From Chara braunii (Eukaryota > Streptophyta > Charophyceae > Charales > Characeae): DNA of 64,000 bases. This document shows positions 53,961 through 64,000 of the stretch, in pieces. The position numbers and the translations under genes were made by a program. The stretch lies in NCBI GenBank assembly GCA_003427395.1, contig BFEA01000533.1, positions 786,341-850,340 of the forward strand, read 5' to 3'. Below the pieces are notes generated by a model. The model ran no database searches, was not told the origin of the DNA, and saw nothing but the letters and a program-made list of their open reading frames with translations. Numbering within the stretch: the stretch's first letter is position 1; the number at the start of each line of letters is the position of its first letter.

Positions 53961-55110
53961 TAGATAAACATCGGAGGATAGTTAGGAAGGTAGGATTAAA
54001 CATGTTATTCGTTAAAATATGACATTATATTTTAAATTGGTACTTGCACGCTATTAATTTCATATTAAAATCGCTATATTTTGTACCTGAATGGAACATA
54101 GGAACCCGAAGAATGCAATTGAGAGGCTATAAATTGAATCTAAACTGGAGATTGAAGGCAATCACTTACTGATTATGATGGATTAAGTGTGGATTCCATT
54201 GCACTTCCATTAATTTTGTAACTTAAAAGCCTTTACGGTTATAACATGAATTGTTCAACTCTCAATTTTTTTACACCTTGCTCAATTTTGTGTCAGCATT
54301 GAGTCGGACCTCTTTTAGATGACATTGTGACTTCCCTTAATTTATTGATACTCAATCGAAGTGGGACATTTACGGCAAACACACAGATAGTTTAAGTACT
54401 AATAGTCTACTATGGATTCCGTCGCACTTCGATAAATTTTTCTTGAACTCTATTAAATGTATACTAATCACGACAAAGTTTAACGAATCACACGACATTA
54501 TCAAACGAATCACACGACAAAAAAAATTACGGTTTAAGTACAGTGGGTTTGAGTTCCATCGCACATAATTTATGTACTACATACTTATTAAAAGACGTGA
54601 CACTCAGTCCGTTCGGTGTGATTTAAGGATGGATTCCAACACTGTGACACTTCGATAATTTTGGACTCTATCACACTTCGACAATTTATGTGACTTTAAA
54701 GACGAAACTGACATGTCATTGTCATACATTGAAATCCACTTGAATCAGACGTACTACACATGACATTGTGTGAAGGCGAAACTAGATGGTTTATGTATGG
54801 ATTCCGGCGCACTTTGATAAAAAATCATAAACCGATATGACATTGTCATATGAAACTGAAATTCACGTGAGTACCATGGATTCTGTCTCACTTCAAGAAA
54901 TGTCGTACCCATAAAAAATGAAAAGTCAAAAATTGTATTGGTAATTAAAGTTCAAAGTTGTACCGACACGTGCAAGAAATCGCAATTGCAAGATTGAAGT
55001 ACGTCTACATTAAACGCTACAAGCCAACTGTACATTGAACTAGTTCTAAATTAAACGCTACAAACCGCAACAATGTAAATTTTTTAAAACGCTATCATTT
55101 ACAAAATTTG
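53960..55110. repeat. AT-rich region with repeated GGATTCC..CACTTCGATAA motif
   Basis: Composition drops sharply to AT-rich. A motif ATGGATTCCGTCGCACTTCG ATAAATTTT recurs with changes at about 54182, 54414, 54548, 54630, 54655, 54798 and 54878, with interspersed GACATTGTCATA and ACATGACATTGTG strings. Irregular spacing (60-230 bp) is more like subterminal transposon repeats than a satellite. No gene seen. Confidence 0.65.
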
Positions 55111-55116
55111 AAGTTC

Positions 55117-55521
55117 CTACCTATGTCCCCGCGTCCCTTTAGAATTAAACCCGTATAAGGCATTCACAGACGACCCGAAAACAAGGGTTTGTGGCTGTCC
55201 CTTCGTCGCCACCTTCGAGAACACCGAAATGTACTTCATCCTTACAGACCTACAGGCACCTGCCAAGGACTTACCGATGGCGTCACGCACACAACATGTC
55301 ACTTGCTCTACCTCATGCCACTTATGAACCTCATCAATTCGACTGACAATCTCCAAATCGGATTGTCCGTTCTCGTACAGAAGACCCAAATTCCCCATGT
55401 TGCAAACAAAGATTCTAAGGTTGTTGCAAGAAACTAGCACCACAGCATCTACCAAAGTCCGCATTCGGTTTGAACATGCCACACACAACACTCTGCAGAA
55501 GTCGGAACTGGCCACAGACAA
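55117..55521 (-). CDS. Unrecognised ORF
   Basis: A 134-codon frame with balanced composition (VDAVVLVSCNNLRIFVC, IGKSLAGACRSVRMKYISVF, QTLVFGSSVNALYGF). I do not recognise it. Its 5' part overlaps the degenerate frame 55415-56020, and a frameshift joining the two is possible. It lies downstream of, and on the same strand as, the DUF7869-like pseudogene and may belong to the same element. Confidence 0.35.
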   Translation of the reverse strand: MSVASSDFCRVLCVACSNRMRTLVDAVVLVSCNNLRIFVCNMGNLGLLYENGQSDLEIVSRIDEVHKWHEVEQVTCCVRDAIGKSLAGACRSVRMKYISVFSKVATKGQPQTLVFGSSVNALYGFNSKGTRGHR

Positions 55522-56020
55522 CCGTATGCAACAACGGATATACTTCCAAAAACAGATTGTAGGATGCGCAATCCAACAACTCTTGTTTCAAGTCTGCAGA
55601 CCACACCCGAGGTGACCTCGTGACGTTGTCGAGGCGAAGGTAAAACCAGTTATTCTCTTCCTGCCTGAGCGTGGCGCGCAGGAACAGAAGTTGCCTGACA
55701 CCAATGGCATAATGAGGTCTTGATCAGACTTCCCCACTCTATCGCGGAAGCAACTTTGTACTCATTATGCCATGGGCATTTCCTTGCACCAAGATGGCTC
55801 TATCCCATTCTGCCTCGGACCACGCATCGATAGGCTTGTCAAAGAAGGGGATGACGGTCATCCATGGGTCGTTTTCGAACTCTGTTGTCATCGACTCGAC
55901 AATTTCGGTATCGCCTCCCGAACCACGGAATCCGCATGCACAAGGGTGAATGGGACATGCACAATCATGCCGATGGGCCATGACTCCTGTCGCACTCCCT
56001 ACACAAGACATGAAATGCAA
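55415..56020 (-). pseudogene. Degenerate unrecognised frame
   Basis: One phase is open from 56020 (MHFMSCVGSATG) to 55739, has two stops (TAG, TGA), and is then open again to 55415 (EENNWFYLRLDNV, WSADLKQELLDCASYNLFLEVYP). The sequence after the stops looks protein-like, so this is probably a decayed exon or ORF of about 200 codons. Family unknown. Confidence 0.35.
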
Positions 56021-56095
56021 ACATAAATGAAAATGAAATATCGAAATAGTACAAAAATCGCCTTCATGATGAACTTAACTTCGGAAATTGTTGAA

Positions 56096-56128
56096 NCATC
56101 ACCAACCATCTNAAAAAATTAAACNGTN
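56096..56128. other. Isolated ambiguous bases
   Basis: Single N calls at 56096, 56112, 56125 and 56128, unlike the 60-N gap. They suggest low-quality or consensus-conflict positions, perhaps from collapsed repeat copies. Confidence 0.9.
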
Positions 56129-56253
56129 GACCGTGGACAAAATTCGCTACGCAAAATCATCGAAAAAATAATATGCTCCATTTTGAATTCTCGTCCGTTC
56201 AAACAATTATTTTACAAAAATCTCACTCCCCCACTCTATCGGGCAGACGTGCA

Positions 56254-58545
56254 CTAATCGCTCTTGTCCCCTCGATCTACACTCCCTTCACCAGATGGAC
56301 CTTCACCAGATGGACTCAGATCGAGAAGTGCAGCTTCAACATCCAGTCGAACACTGGAAGGAATGACAAGTCCGGTTGTGAATGGTCTTGTACCACGGAC
56401 TGGTCTCTCCCGACCAAAAGCGATCCAGTCAGCATCCTGCATTTGTGTCTGGTCAGTCATTTTCCATCGTTTTTCCCATGCGTTCTCATAAAGTTGTTCG
56501 AGCGACTTTGCTCTCCCAGTCCGCACTCAATATTCCACTAGCACTTGATTATAATTTTGCGAATTACAATCAACAACCACTCGAGAAAGAGCTTTGCCCA
56601 CCCAGATTGGCACACCGTTGGACAGATCATCGTCGGAGGGGCGAAGGATAAGAAAAGTTTCCACGTCGACATGCACGAGGGGGTCGAAACTAGTTTTCGG
56701 CCGATTTTTTCTTCGTCCAACAAACAGGGGTTCCCTGTCGTCGTCGATGTTGACACGGTGAGGAGAAGGTTGATGATCGATTTCGAGCAGCCGTGGTCGT
56801 GGCCAGAAACTTTTCTGAGGTTGTGAGGACAAACCGTTGGCGATGATCTCATCGTCATGTTTGATAACCTCCTCCCAATAACACAAAGCTCTTTCTCTCA
56901 TACTCACCTCATGGTCATTGTAAGTGCACCACGTCGATCGCCTACTCTCCAGCAACTCGCGGAATCGAACAACACAATTTTTGCCATTCAAATAGTCATT
57001 TCGAGGAAGGGGTTGCACATGAGGCGGGTCAAGCGGCCATGAAGGACCTGCATAACTTTCATCGGGGTTTTGATTGAACTAAAAAACTGGACCTTCCTCG
57101 GACAACCAGTTGTCATCATCGCAAAACTCCTTGTATAGCATGTCCGGATTATCTCCAACCATCAAAAATTTAAGCAAGTGCGGTTTTGAAATACCGGTAA
57201 TGTCTGACGCAACGTACGGGTCCACTATACTAATTCAATCTTCCATCGTATCGAGGAAAATACATTTGGGAGGCTTTTTGTGGGATTGCTCTATGAGCTC
57301 GAAGAACTCGTCCATAGTATAAGCGTCTACGTCTTTCAATTTCTTCGAGAAAATGCTAAAAGTAGCGTCAACGTCTGTATGGGTGTGTCCCACTAGCATG
57401 AAACCTATTTCTACCTCTTCGAAAACTCCGAACTTAACCAATAGTACAGCCATCGCACATATGTACTTGTTCTTGTTTTCCCGCTAACAATTATCTGCTT
57501 GAATGCGCAAAAACCATGGCAGTGGCGTCCCGCTCCCTTGAATTTCGACAAAGGTTCTCATAACACAAGTAGCGACCGTGTTCGAATCGTGTTTGAAATA
57601 CGGAAACCACGTGTATACATATATACTAGGGTCTCTACCATGTGCAATGACGCGTGTTAGATTAGTCTTCATCATCATCTCGTGCCTAAGCGCTTTTGAG
57701 TAGTTCCCTTGACGAATATAGGGGATAGTTGTTTTCTTCTGATCCATGTCGTCAATGATGAGACACAAACGCTCGTTCGGACGAACCATGGAATCAGTTT
57801 TCGCTCGACTGTAGTCCAATCTGTGTTCAACTTGCCTCCTTTGGTGTGCTTTCATATCCTCTCGAGCTTGCTCTCGATCTCGAGGAAGAGCAACATATTG
57901 TATACGTTCCTTCAGTTCATGACAGACGGCGCACTTCGTGAACGTGTTAGATTGCGCGAGGGAAACGTGGAAAAAGTATCGCTGCCACAGTTTATAAAAG
58001 TTGGGCTCAGACACGACATCGAGGCCAGCGGTCAGAAAGTCTGATTTGATGGACTCATAAATTGATCTCTTCGTGAAAGCAGCCGGGAGTCGAAGCTTCG
58101 GTCTGGAAACCCCACCTTGGTTAGCCACCTCATTCGGCATGCTATCCGCATGACACTCGATGAACGTTCTCATGCTGGCAAGCATGGAGACCGTTTTATC
58201 GGTTGGCCGATATCTTCCCGTCAGGCCATGCTCGGAACGCACGTAGCCATTGTCAAAATGCTTTTTGTAGCTGTAAAATGTATTACGCGAGACACCGAGT
58301 ACATTGCAGTACTCCCTGACGCACATAGAACGTTCCAACTCCACAAGGCGAACACGTTTCTGTCCACCCTCATTTACTGTGAAATCCTTAATACTTTTCA
58401 TCCACCACTCAGCTCGCTCTCCCGGACTCTTACTGTACAGTCCCTGTCTAACCTTTCGCACTTCCTCTGGCGACACATCGTAACAACATCGAGCCTTGCA
58501 ACATGCCATGCCACGCACCATGAGCAGTCTTTTTTCGGACAACAT
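56254..58545 (-). pseudogene. DUF7869-like, transposase-type protein with four in-frame stops
   Basis: One phase is maintained for about 764 codons with no frameshift and four stops: TAG 57484-57486, TGA 57235-57237, TAG about 57078 and TGA 56525-56527. Blocks by residue: CCKARCC (15-21), a helix-turn-helix-like stretch SMCVREYCNVLGVSRNTF (73-90), CAVC (205-208), IIDDMDQ (263-269), QADN (349-352), stop, RENKNKY, and VGHTHTDVD (about 385-393), then FLILRPSDDDL and WEKRWK in the C-terminal part. This order matches proteins annotated with DUF7869 in plants, algae and animals; the spaced Asp residues suggest an RNase H-type DDE fold. Each stop lies where Trp would fit. Name from memory of the family. 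Confidence 0.6.
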
Positions 58546-58973
58546 GTTTCTCGCTTTTTGTACTGCTCTTTCCTCCTAGTGTTCCTATTAGCCATGCTAT
58601 ACCTTCGTCTTTCGCCTGGCAGAGGTGCGGGCAAAATCTGCAGTATTGCCCTTCTCTCTGCATCACCCCTGCCAGATGCGCAACTGCTGTGCGTCGAAGC
58701 CGTGGGGTGCACCTCGCGAGGAATGTGGAACTCGATCCAGGAGGTAGACGGTTCTTTGCCCGCGGACGTTGTTGCCAAATCTGTAGGCAGTTGGATGCAA
58801 CCTCCAAAGCTCTCACGAAAAGCGAGACTCCGTTTTTTGGGGAGAGCTGCAGGGGACTGTTGGAACGGCGAACTGTCCGAAGAGGTCGTCGGGGCCAATT
58901 CCAGGTGTTGTAGCGGGTAATGCAAGTCGACGGCTTGTTCAGTTTCCATTCCCCGGTTGATGTGGCCGTTCAC
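58398..58973 (-). pseudogene. Possible N-terminal part of the DUF7869-like gene, other frame
   Basis: A 191-codon frame overlaps the start of the main pseudogene. RRYSMANRNTRRKEQYKKRE just upstream of the cysteine-rich start resembles the basic segment that precedes that region in the family, so a frameshift near 58545-58570 may separate the two. The N-terminal 100 residues are unrecognised. Confidence 0.35.
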
Positions 58974-59340
58974 CGAGTCGTCTTTGGCGCCGACATGTAA
59001 CCGTGGGTGCAGCGGATGCGATTCCCCTCAGCGTAAGCGATTAATCTCTCTCTTGTGTGGATTGAACGAGTCATTCGAATTCATGTCCACACCCTGCAAA
59101 ACAGCAGAGCGAACTGTAAGCACGATTACTAAAGAAGGGCCAACCTCCCCCCCCCCCCAAATAGAGAACGGAGACACCCTTCCCCCTTTTGCTTTTTATA
59201 CTTTTGTAGTTGGACGTTGAAGTCGGTAGCAACTGTCAAAGTGAAAACCCTTGACATTTTTAAAGGCCTCCGCAGATGGAACTCAGCTGCCACAAAGGGC
59301 CTTGGCCCCCCTACCCGTCGCTCCCGCAGGTAGCTGAAGA
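58974..59340. other. No gene seen
   Basis: Includes a C-run (59147-59157) and a conserved-looking CCGCAGATGG segment; no supported ORF or RNA. Confidence 0.4.
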
Positions 59341-59500
59341 GGGTAGGTAACGCAACCGTCTTGGAGGTTGTTTAGCTTCAAGAGGCAAGTCCCTCAAGGC
59401 ACGTGTCAGCCGACACTTGAGGGTCGAATGAGACCCTCGACAACGCCAAGGGCCAAGCGAGTATGGACAGCATATAACATGCCATCGCTTCGATAGTTCG
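59340..59500 (-). mobile_element. Small fragment of the noncoding family (copy D)
   Basis: The reverse complement of 59395-59450 contains CTCAAGTGTCGGCTGACAC and GCCTTGAGGG, matching 40580-40625 of B-right (CTCAAGTGTCGGCTGACACTCGCCTCGAGGG) at nearly 90%. Upstream similarity continues weakly (CCATACTCG, GATGGCATG). The CAAGTGTC-GGCT-GACACTTG dyad is preserved. Confidence 0.6.
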
Positions 59501-59539
59501 CAAACTCATGCAGGGCCAGTGTTTATGAGGAAGCCTGTA

Positions 59540-62000
59540 ATGCGGCCCTCATTAATAGATGTCTACCTCGCGCTGCCTGCATGTTATCGGTGATATTTGG
59601 TTATGGGCCGGACACTCCACTGGCCAGGCGTGAATCTATGTTGTTAATTTGTCGACACATTTCTGTTTGTATGTTGTGCCCAGTAGGACATGTCCTATCA
59701 GGAGTTAGACGTGCACAATGGACGGTCGAACAATCGGGGACAGAAGTCCGTCGGGATCCGAACTTAGCAGAAATGGAATCGACGGCTAACCGGTTATCAA
59801 CGGGTCGCCGTGAACAGACTGTCGGCCAATCGTCATAACGAATGTAAGGCTATGATAGGCAGGAGACAAAAAAAAACATGGCTCAATGACCCTCAGCCGA
59901 CCCCTGCAAACCTCGATTAAATGCACGTTGATTCGAAGGTTGTGCGCTGGGACTGAAAGCCTTTGAAGCACGTGCGGCTTCGATGCCGAAGAGTCTTCGT
60001 AATGTCGACACCCGACTGCGCGAACCGCAAAGCACGCCATGGAAGAAGCATGACAACGACTAAACCACACTTATCACGATGTTGGTTTTTATTGGAGGGT
60101 GACGAAGATAAACGACATACAGGAAATGGACCCGGCCACTGACACCGTCGTCAACCCCAATAAACCCCTTTTAGGGCAATTCACAAGGCGAGCACTTTTG
60201 TGCACTATCAGGCCGCCGTCATAGAAGACGGACAGGGAAGTCGAAGCTGTTGAAAATAACGGTCAGATTTACGCGGAGCCTCAAAGTTCGTCGGGATCCG
60301 AATTTGGCGGGAGCTCGAGTAGCCAAGAACCTCTTTTCGCGCGGTCGTTGCCAGTGGAAGGGAGCGCCAGCGGGTGCACATAAGGAACGCTATGTGTGGG
60401 CGCACACAAGGAAGGCTCTGCCGCTCTTAAGTTTTCATTGTACGATAGCACGCGCATAAAAAAAGGGTAATGGTGGATGCACCACCACACAATTCGACGC
60501 ATCGTGACCCCAAACTGACCCCTATAAACACCGATTCTCACCACCGTGTAATCAGATGTACTAGCACAAGAGGTTGTCGAACTCGGACATGTACACTGCG
60601 CAGATACGAATCAATTAGAATGGTTGTTGTTGGAAGGCAACGGAGATCGACGACACACAGGAAATGGACCCGGCCACTGACACCATCGCCAACCCCAATA
60701 AACCCCTTTTACGGCAATTTCAAAGGCGAGCAGTTTGGCGCACTACCAGGCCGCCAACATTGAAGACGGATAGGGAAGTCGAAGCTGTTGAAAATAACGG
60801 TCAGATTTACGCGAAGCCTCAAAGTCCGCCGGGATCCGAATTTGGTGGGTGCTGGAGTAGCCAGGAACCTGTTTTCGCGCGGCCGGTGCCAGTGGAAGGG
60901 AGCGTCAGCGGATGCACATAAGGAACGCTATGTTTGGGCGCACACAATGAAGGCTCTGCCGCTCTCAAGTTTTCGTTGTACGATAGCACGCGCAGAACAA
61001 AGGGTAATGGTGGATGCACCACCACACAATTTGGCGCATCGCGACCCCAAACTCCCCCTATAAACACCGATTCTCACCACCGTCTAATCAGATGCACTAG
61101 CACAAGAGGTTGTTGAACTCAGACATGTACACTCCGCTGGCACAAAAAATTTAGAACTGCTTTTATTGGAGGGCAACGAAGATCGAAGGCACACAGGAAA
61201 ACGACCCGGCCACTGACATCGTCGTCAACCCCAATAAACCCCTTTTAGGGCAAATTCGAAAGGGAGCACTTTTGCACACTACCAGGCCGCCGGCATTGAA
61301 GACGGACGGGGAAGTCGAAGCTGTCGAAAATAACGGTCCGATTTACACGTAGCCTCAAAGTCCGCCGGGATCCGAATTTGGCGAGAGCTGGAGCAGCCAG
61401 GAACCTGTTATTGCGCGGCCGATGCCAGTGGAAGGGAGCGTCAGCGGGTGCGCATAAGGAACGTTATGTCTGGGCTCACAGAAGGAAGACTCTGTTGCTC
61501 TCAAGTTTTCGTTGTACACGCGCAGAAGAAAGCGTAATGGTGGATGCACCACCACTCAATTCGGCGCAGCGCGACCCCAAACTGACCCCTATAAACACCG
61601 ATTATCAACACCGTCTAATTAGATGTACTAGCATAGGAGGTTGTCGAACTCGGACATGCACACAGCGCAGACACAAAAAAATTAGAATGACTTTTATTGG
61701 AGGGCACACAGGAAATCGACCCGGGCACCGACACCGTCGTCAACCCCAATGAACCCCTTTTAGGGCCATTCAGAAGGCAAGCACTTTTGCGTACCACCAG
61801 GCTGCCGGCATTGAAGACGGACGGGGAAGTCGAAGCTGTTGAAAACAACGGTCAGATTTACGCGGAGCCTCAAAGTTCGCCGGGATCAGAATTCGGCGGT
61901 TGAATTTTTCGCGGGACCTCAAAGTCCGCCGGGATCCGAACTTGGCGTTTGCTGGACTGGCGAGGAACCGGTTTGTGTGTGGGATGTTGGTTATCTCGAG
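59540..62000 (+). repeat. ~540-bp tandem repeat array, about 4 copies
   Basis: Well-aligned units start at about 60082, 60625, 61161 and 61689 (TTTATTGGAGGG.AACGA), giving periods of 543, 536 and 528 bp; the last is truncated after about 300 bp. A diverged unit precedes (59540-60080). Each unit includes CCGGCCACTGACACCGTCG, CCCCAATAAACCCCTTTTA, the 22-bp palindrome, and GACCCCTATAAACACCGATT. Short ORFs repeat with the unit and are not treated as genes. Confidence 0.85.
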
Positions 62001-63242
62001 GATGGGTGTTGAAGTGCACAGAAGGAACGCTATGCGTGTATGCCTGGTCAGGGAGGCCCTGCTGCTATTCACAAGTGTCTGTTCGACGAGAGCACGCACA
62101 ACAGAAATACAACAGAAATGGTAGTCGTAGGTGCACCACGTCAGAAATCGGCGCAGCGCGGCCCCCAATAGACCCCCATAGACGCCGATTCTCCCCACCG
62201 ACAAAGCGAGCTTGTGCGGCGATGCAATCACAAATGTTGTGATCCGTGATGACAATGACCGGACCCACCAAAAGAAATCACCATGGCTGGTGGCCCCCCC
62301 TGCAACCCCATCTAACGACCATTCGTCCAGTCGAGAAGGCGAGGCCCAACTCGCTCTCTGCCAACGTCGACATATGATAGCGTGAACCGCCATGAGCGCG
62401 AAGACACGGGAATGTCGGTGGCCAGATTGCACGCATGCCGATGATGACACCACCGTCGGCAACCTCCTCAAACCCCAACGAGGCAATTCGACAGGCTGGC
62501 ACTTTTGCGCACCTAAACGTCTCTGGCGACCACAACACATGGGAAAGGCCAGGCCGTCGGAAATGGCCGGTTAGATTCTAGTCGAACCTAGAAGTCCGGC
62601 GAGATCCGAACTTGCCCTCGGTTCCACTTAGGGACCACTAACGGGTGCCGACCTTGAAGTCCACCCGGATCCGAACTTGACATTTGTTGCTGCGTGTCGA
62701 CCGGGAGCATGACGTACTTTGTTTTTGCAGGGGTCCCAGTGACAGGACTTTTTTTTTTGCGGGAATGCCACCCAAAGAACAGTCATGTACCCAGGACTCC
62801 GTAAAGATTCATGCAAACAGCAAGCGTGTGATTTCAGCGATGCGGTCGAAACAACAATGACCATCCGAGCAGCTCACGACTTCGCATGCTTCAGATCGCA
62901 AGTCCGCCGGGATCCGAACTTCGTGTTGTCGCCCTCGCACGGTGACAACTGGCAGGGCGTTCTCAACTATCGGCCCCACGCCCTGAAGCTGAAAAATTTC
63001 TCGCAAAAGCTAGTCACCAGGGCAACTGGGAACGACATTGTGACTGCGAACGCGAAACCAAAAACGTTGAGTCGCGTGTGAAAACCTGGCAAAAATGAAA
63101 CTTCGGATGTCGGCGAACTACAGCAATCATGCGCTGTTTTCTTAGAGCCGCGTGCTCTCCCAACGGCTGCGCGACGGCAACAAAATGCCACTTCCGTGAG
63201 AGCACTACGCACGATTGCTGTAGTTCGCCGGTATCCGAACTT
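59744..63242. repeat. Eleven copies of a 22-bp imperfect palindrome
   Basis: Motif AAGTCCG-CCGGGATC-CGAACTT: arms AAGTYCG and CGRACTT are inverted copies. Sites: 59744, 60284, 60822, 61358, 61873, 61922, 62592, 62657, 62900, 63099 (reverse) and 63221. Five follow the 540-bp period; the others occur in unrelated flanking sequence, so the motif is an independent module, probably a transposon end or protein site. Confidence 0.85.
62010..62590. other. No gene seen
   Basis: GC-rich DNA with a minus-strand frame (61770-62540, 256 codons) that partly traverses the tandem array and has no recognised motif. Not supported as a gene. Confidence 0.4.
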
Positions 63243-63322
63243 CCCATCTCGCCAGGCAACGACACGCGACTCGCCTTTTTATGTTTGGCGGATGTTGGTT
63301 TCACACCTGCAGTCACAATGGC
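63034..63322. repeat. ~290-bp foldback (MITE-like) with the palindrome in its arms
   Basis: The left arm CATTGTGACTGC..GAAACCAA..GAGTCGCGTGT..CCTGGC.A (63034-63092), then the motif and ACTACAGCAATCATGCG (63115-63132), is mirrored in order at 63322-63208 (CATTGTGACTGC, GTGAAACCAA, GAGTCGCGTGT, CCTGGCGA, motif, ACTACAGCAATCGTGCG). An inner stem GTGCTCTC/GAGAGCAC (about 63149 and 63196) continues the hairpin. Confidence 0.8.
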
Positions 63323-63329
63323 GACCCCC

Positions 63330-63910
63330 CGTTCCCCGACGAATAAGACGTGTCCTGGAGGCGGCCGGGTTGTTCGTTATTGAACGAGGTCGTTTTTTCA
63401 TGTTGAGGTTCTCGTCATGAAACATGCGGCGCTCACGGCGAAGAAACGACATTGTCATTGCAGCGAGCGGTGTTGTCGTTCTCCATCGCACGCATGCAAC
63501 GTGTGCATTCTTCGTCCTGGACCCCGCGGATGTTGCGCGCACAGCACTGGCGTTCGTCGTACGCAATTTGCTGTCGCGTCCCTCATTACTTGCGCCAGGC
63601 ACGCGCGCTCAACATCAATGGCCTCTATGGTGGATCATGTGCATGTTGTGTGCGCGGGATGGAGACGACACCAGCTCTCCCAAGAAATTGACGCCATAGT
63701 CTCTCTGGGGAGGGAGGCACAAGTGTTGTGACGAGAACATGAAAATGGAACGGCGACCCCCTCCTGTTCATGAACACCATTCCTCTCACTGCACGCCACG
63801 TGGACGGTGGACATCGTTCGCACGGTGGCCACCGCGCGATGCTTAATTCCAACCCTGGTCGCATGCAGCCATGTGGCGCCCGCTGGTCGTTCAGCACACC
63901 CGCCGCGACC
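63330..63910. other. No gene seen
   Basis: GC-rich sequence with several short overlapping ORFs in all frames and no recognised domain. Confidence 0.4.
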
Positions 63911-63917
63911 ACTGTTT

Positions 63918-63988
63918 GCCCTGCGAGGGATTCGAACCATCAGTCGTGGATTTGCAGTCCAATGCATCTCCTTTGTGTTAAACAACCT
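63918..63988 (-). tRNA. tRNA-Cys(GCA)-like sequence, degenerate
   Basis: On the minus strand: A-box-like TAACACAAAGG, anticodon arm TTGGA-CTGCAAA-TCCAC with anticodon GCA at 63953-63955 (4 of 5 pairs), and T arm GATGG-TTCGAAT-CCCTC (4 of 5 pairs). The 3' acceptor strand GCAGGGC has no good partner at the 5' side and the D stem does not pair, so this is a pseudogene or a tRNA-derived repeat rather than a working tRNA. Confidence 0.4.
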
Positions 63989-64000
63989 CTAAACTGTTTG

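Noticed and set aside
61770-62540. 256-codon minus-strand ORF
   Set aside because: It runs partly through the 540-bp tandem array and has no recognised motif; equivalent frames in other units are broken.

Overview
This window is repeat-rich nuclear DNA of a eukaryote, most likely a plant or streptophyte alga. A charophyte such as Chara would fit, but I cannot confirm a species. The evidence is a Ty3/gypsy gag-pol, an L1-type LINE, U6 snRNA fragments whose 5' hairpin is of plant type, 26S rRNA fragments, long GT, GA, TA and TTA microsatellites, and an assembly gap (53776-53835). I see no intact host gene. Nearly every recognisable protein is a decaying transposon product.

Layout. (1) 223 to about 7560 is a minus-oriented, 5'-truncated copy ('A-left') of a large noncoding element, followed by a dead Penelope-type reverse transcriptase (7585-8229, minus). 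(2) 10095-28285 is a plus-strand Ty3/gypsy internal region. Five tandem, diverged copies of an unknown ~257-codon gene (P0 to P4; only P3 is open) precede gag, protease, RT, RNase H and integrase. P2 is split by a 7,497-bp copy of the same noncoding element ('A-right', 11352-18848), with a 4-bp ACGT target duplication and TGTCG...CGACA ends. (3) 28286-37100 is noncoding, with at least four minisatellites, foldback sequences and partial duplications, probably the 3' part of the gypsy element. (4) 37496-38793 is a LINE endonuclease fragment cut by a terminal module of the noncoding family (38794-39665). A second near-full copy follows ('B-right', 39877-47282). (5) 47283-48420 holds 26S rRNA scraps and tRNA-derived SINE-like units. 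(6) 48430-53960 is a minus-oriented copy 'C' with an antisense U6 piece and the gap. (7) 53960-63330 holds an AT-rich motif array, a DUF7869-like transposase-type pseudogene (56254-58545, minus), a ~540-bp tandem array, eleven copies of a 22-bp palindrome and a ~290-bp foldback. A tRNA-Cys-like sequence ends the window.

The most striking item is the noncoding element family (copies A-left, A-right, B-right, C). Its copies share one order of parts: TATA-like box, palindrome, hairpin array II (alternating two-class hairpins), hairpin array I, a conserved ~260-bp core, a run of splice-donor-like CAG/GTAAGT boxes, a captured structural-RNA fragment (antisense U6, or 26S rRNA), and a ~0.85-kb terminal module. 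In array I the loops are conserved but the 6-9 bp stems differ from unit to unit while staying self-complementary, which is a covariation pattern. I know of no described element with this structure.

Across unrelated elements here (P genes, gypsy pol, LINE, DUF7869 gene), in-frame stops repeatedly fall where tryptophan is expected (TGG to TGA or TAG). This suggests one transition-driven decay process.
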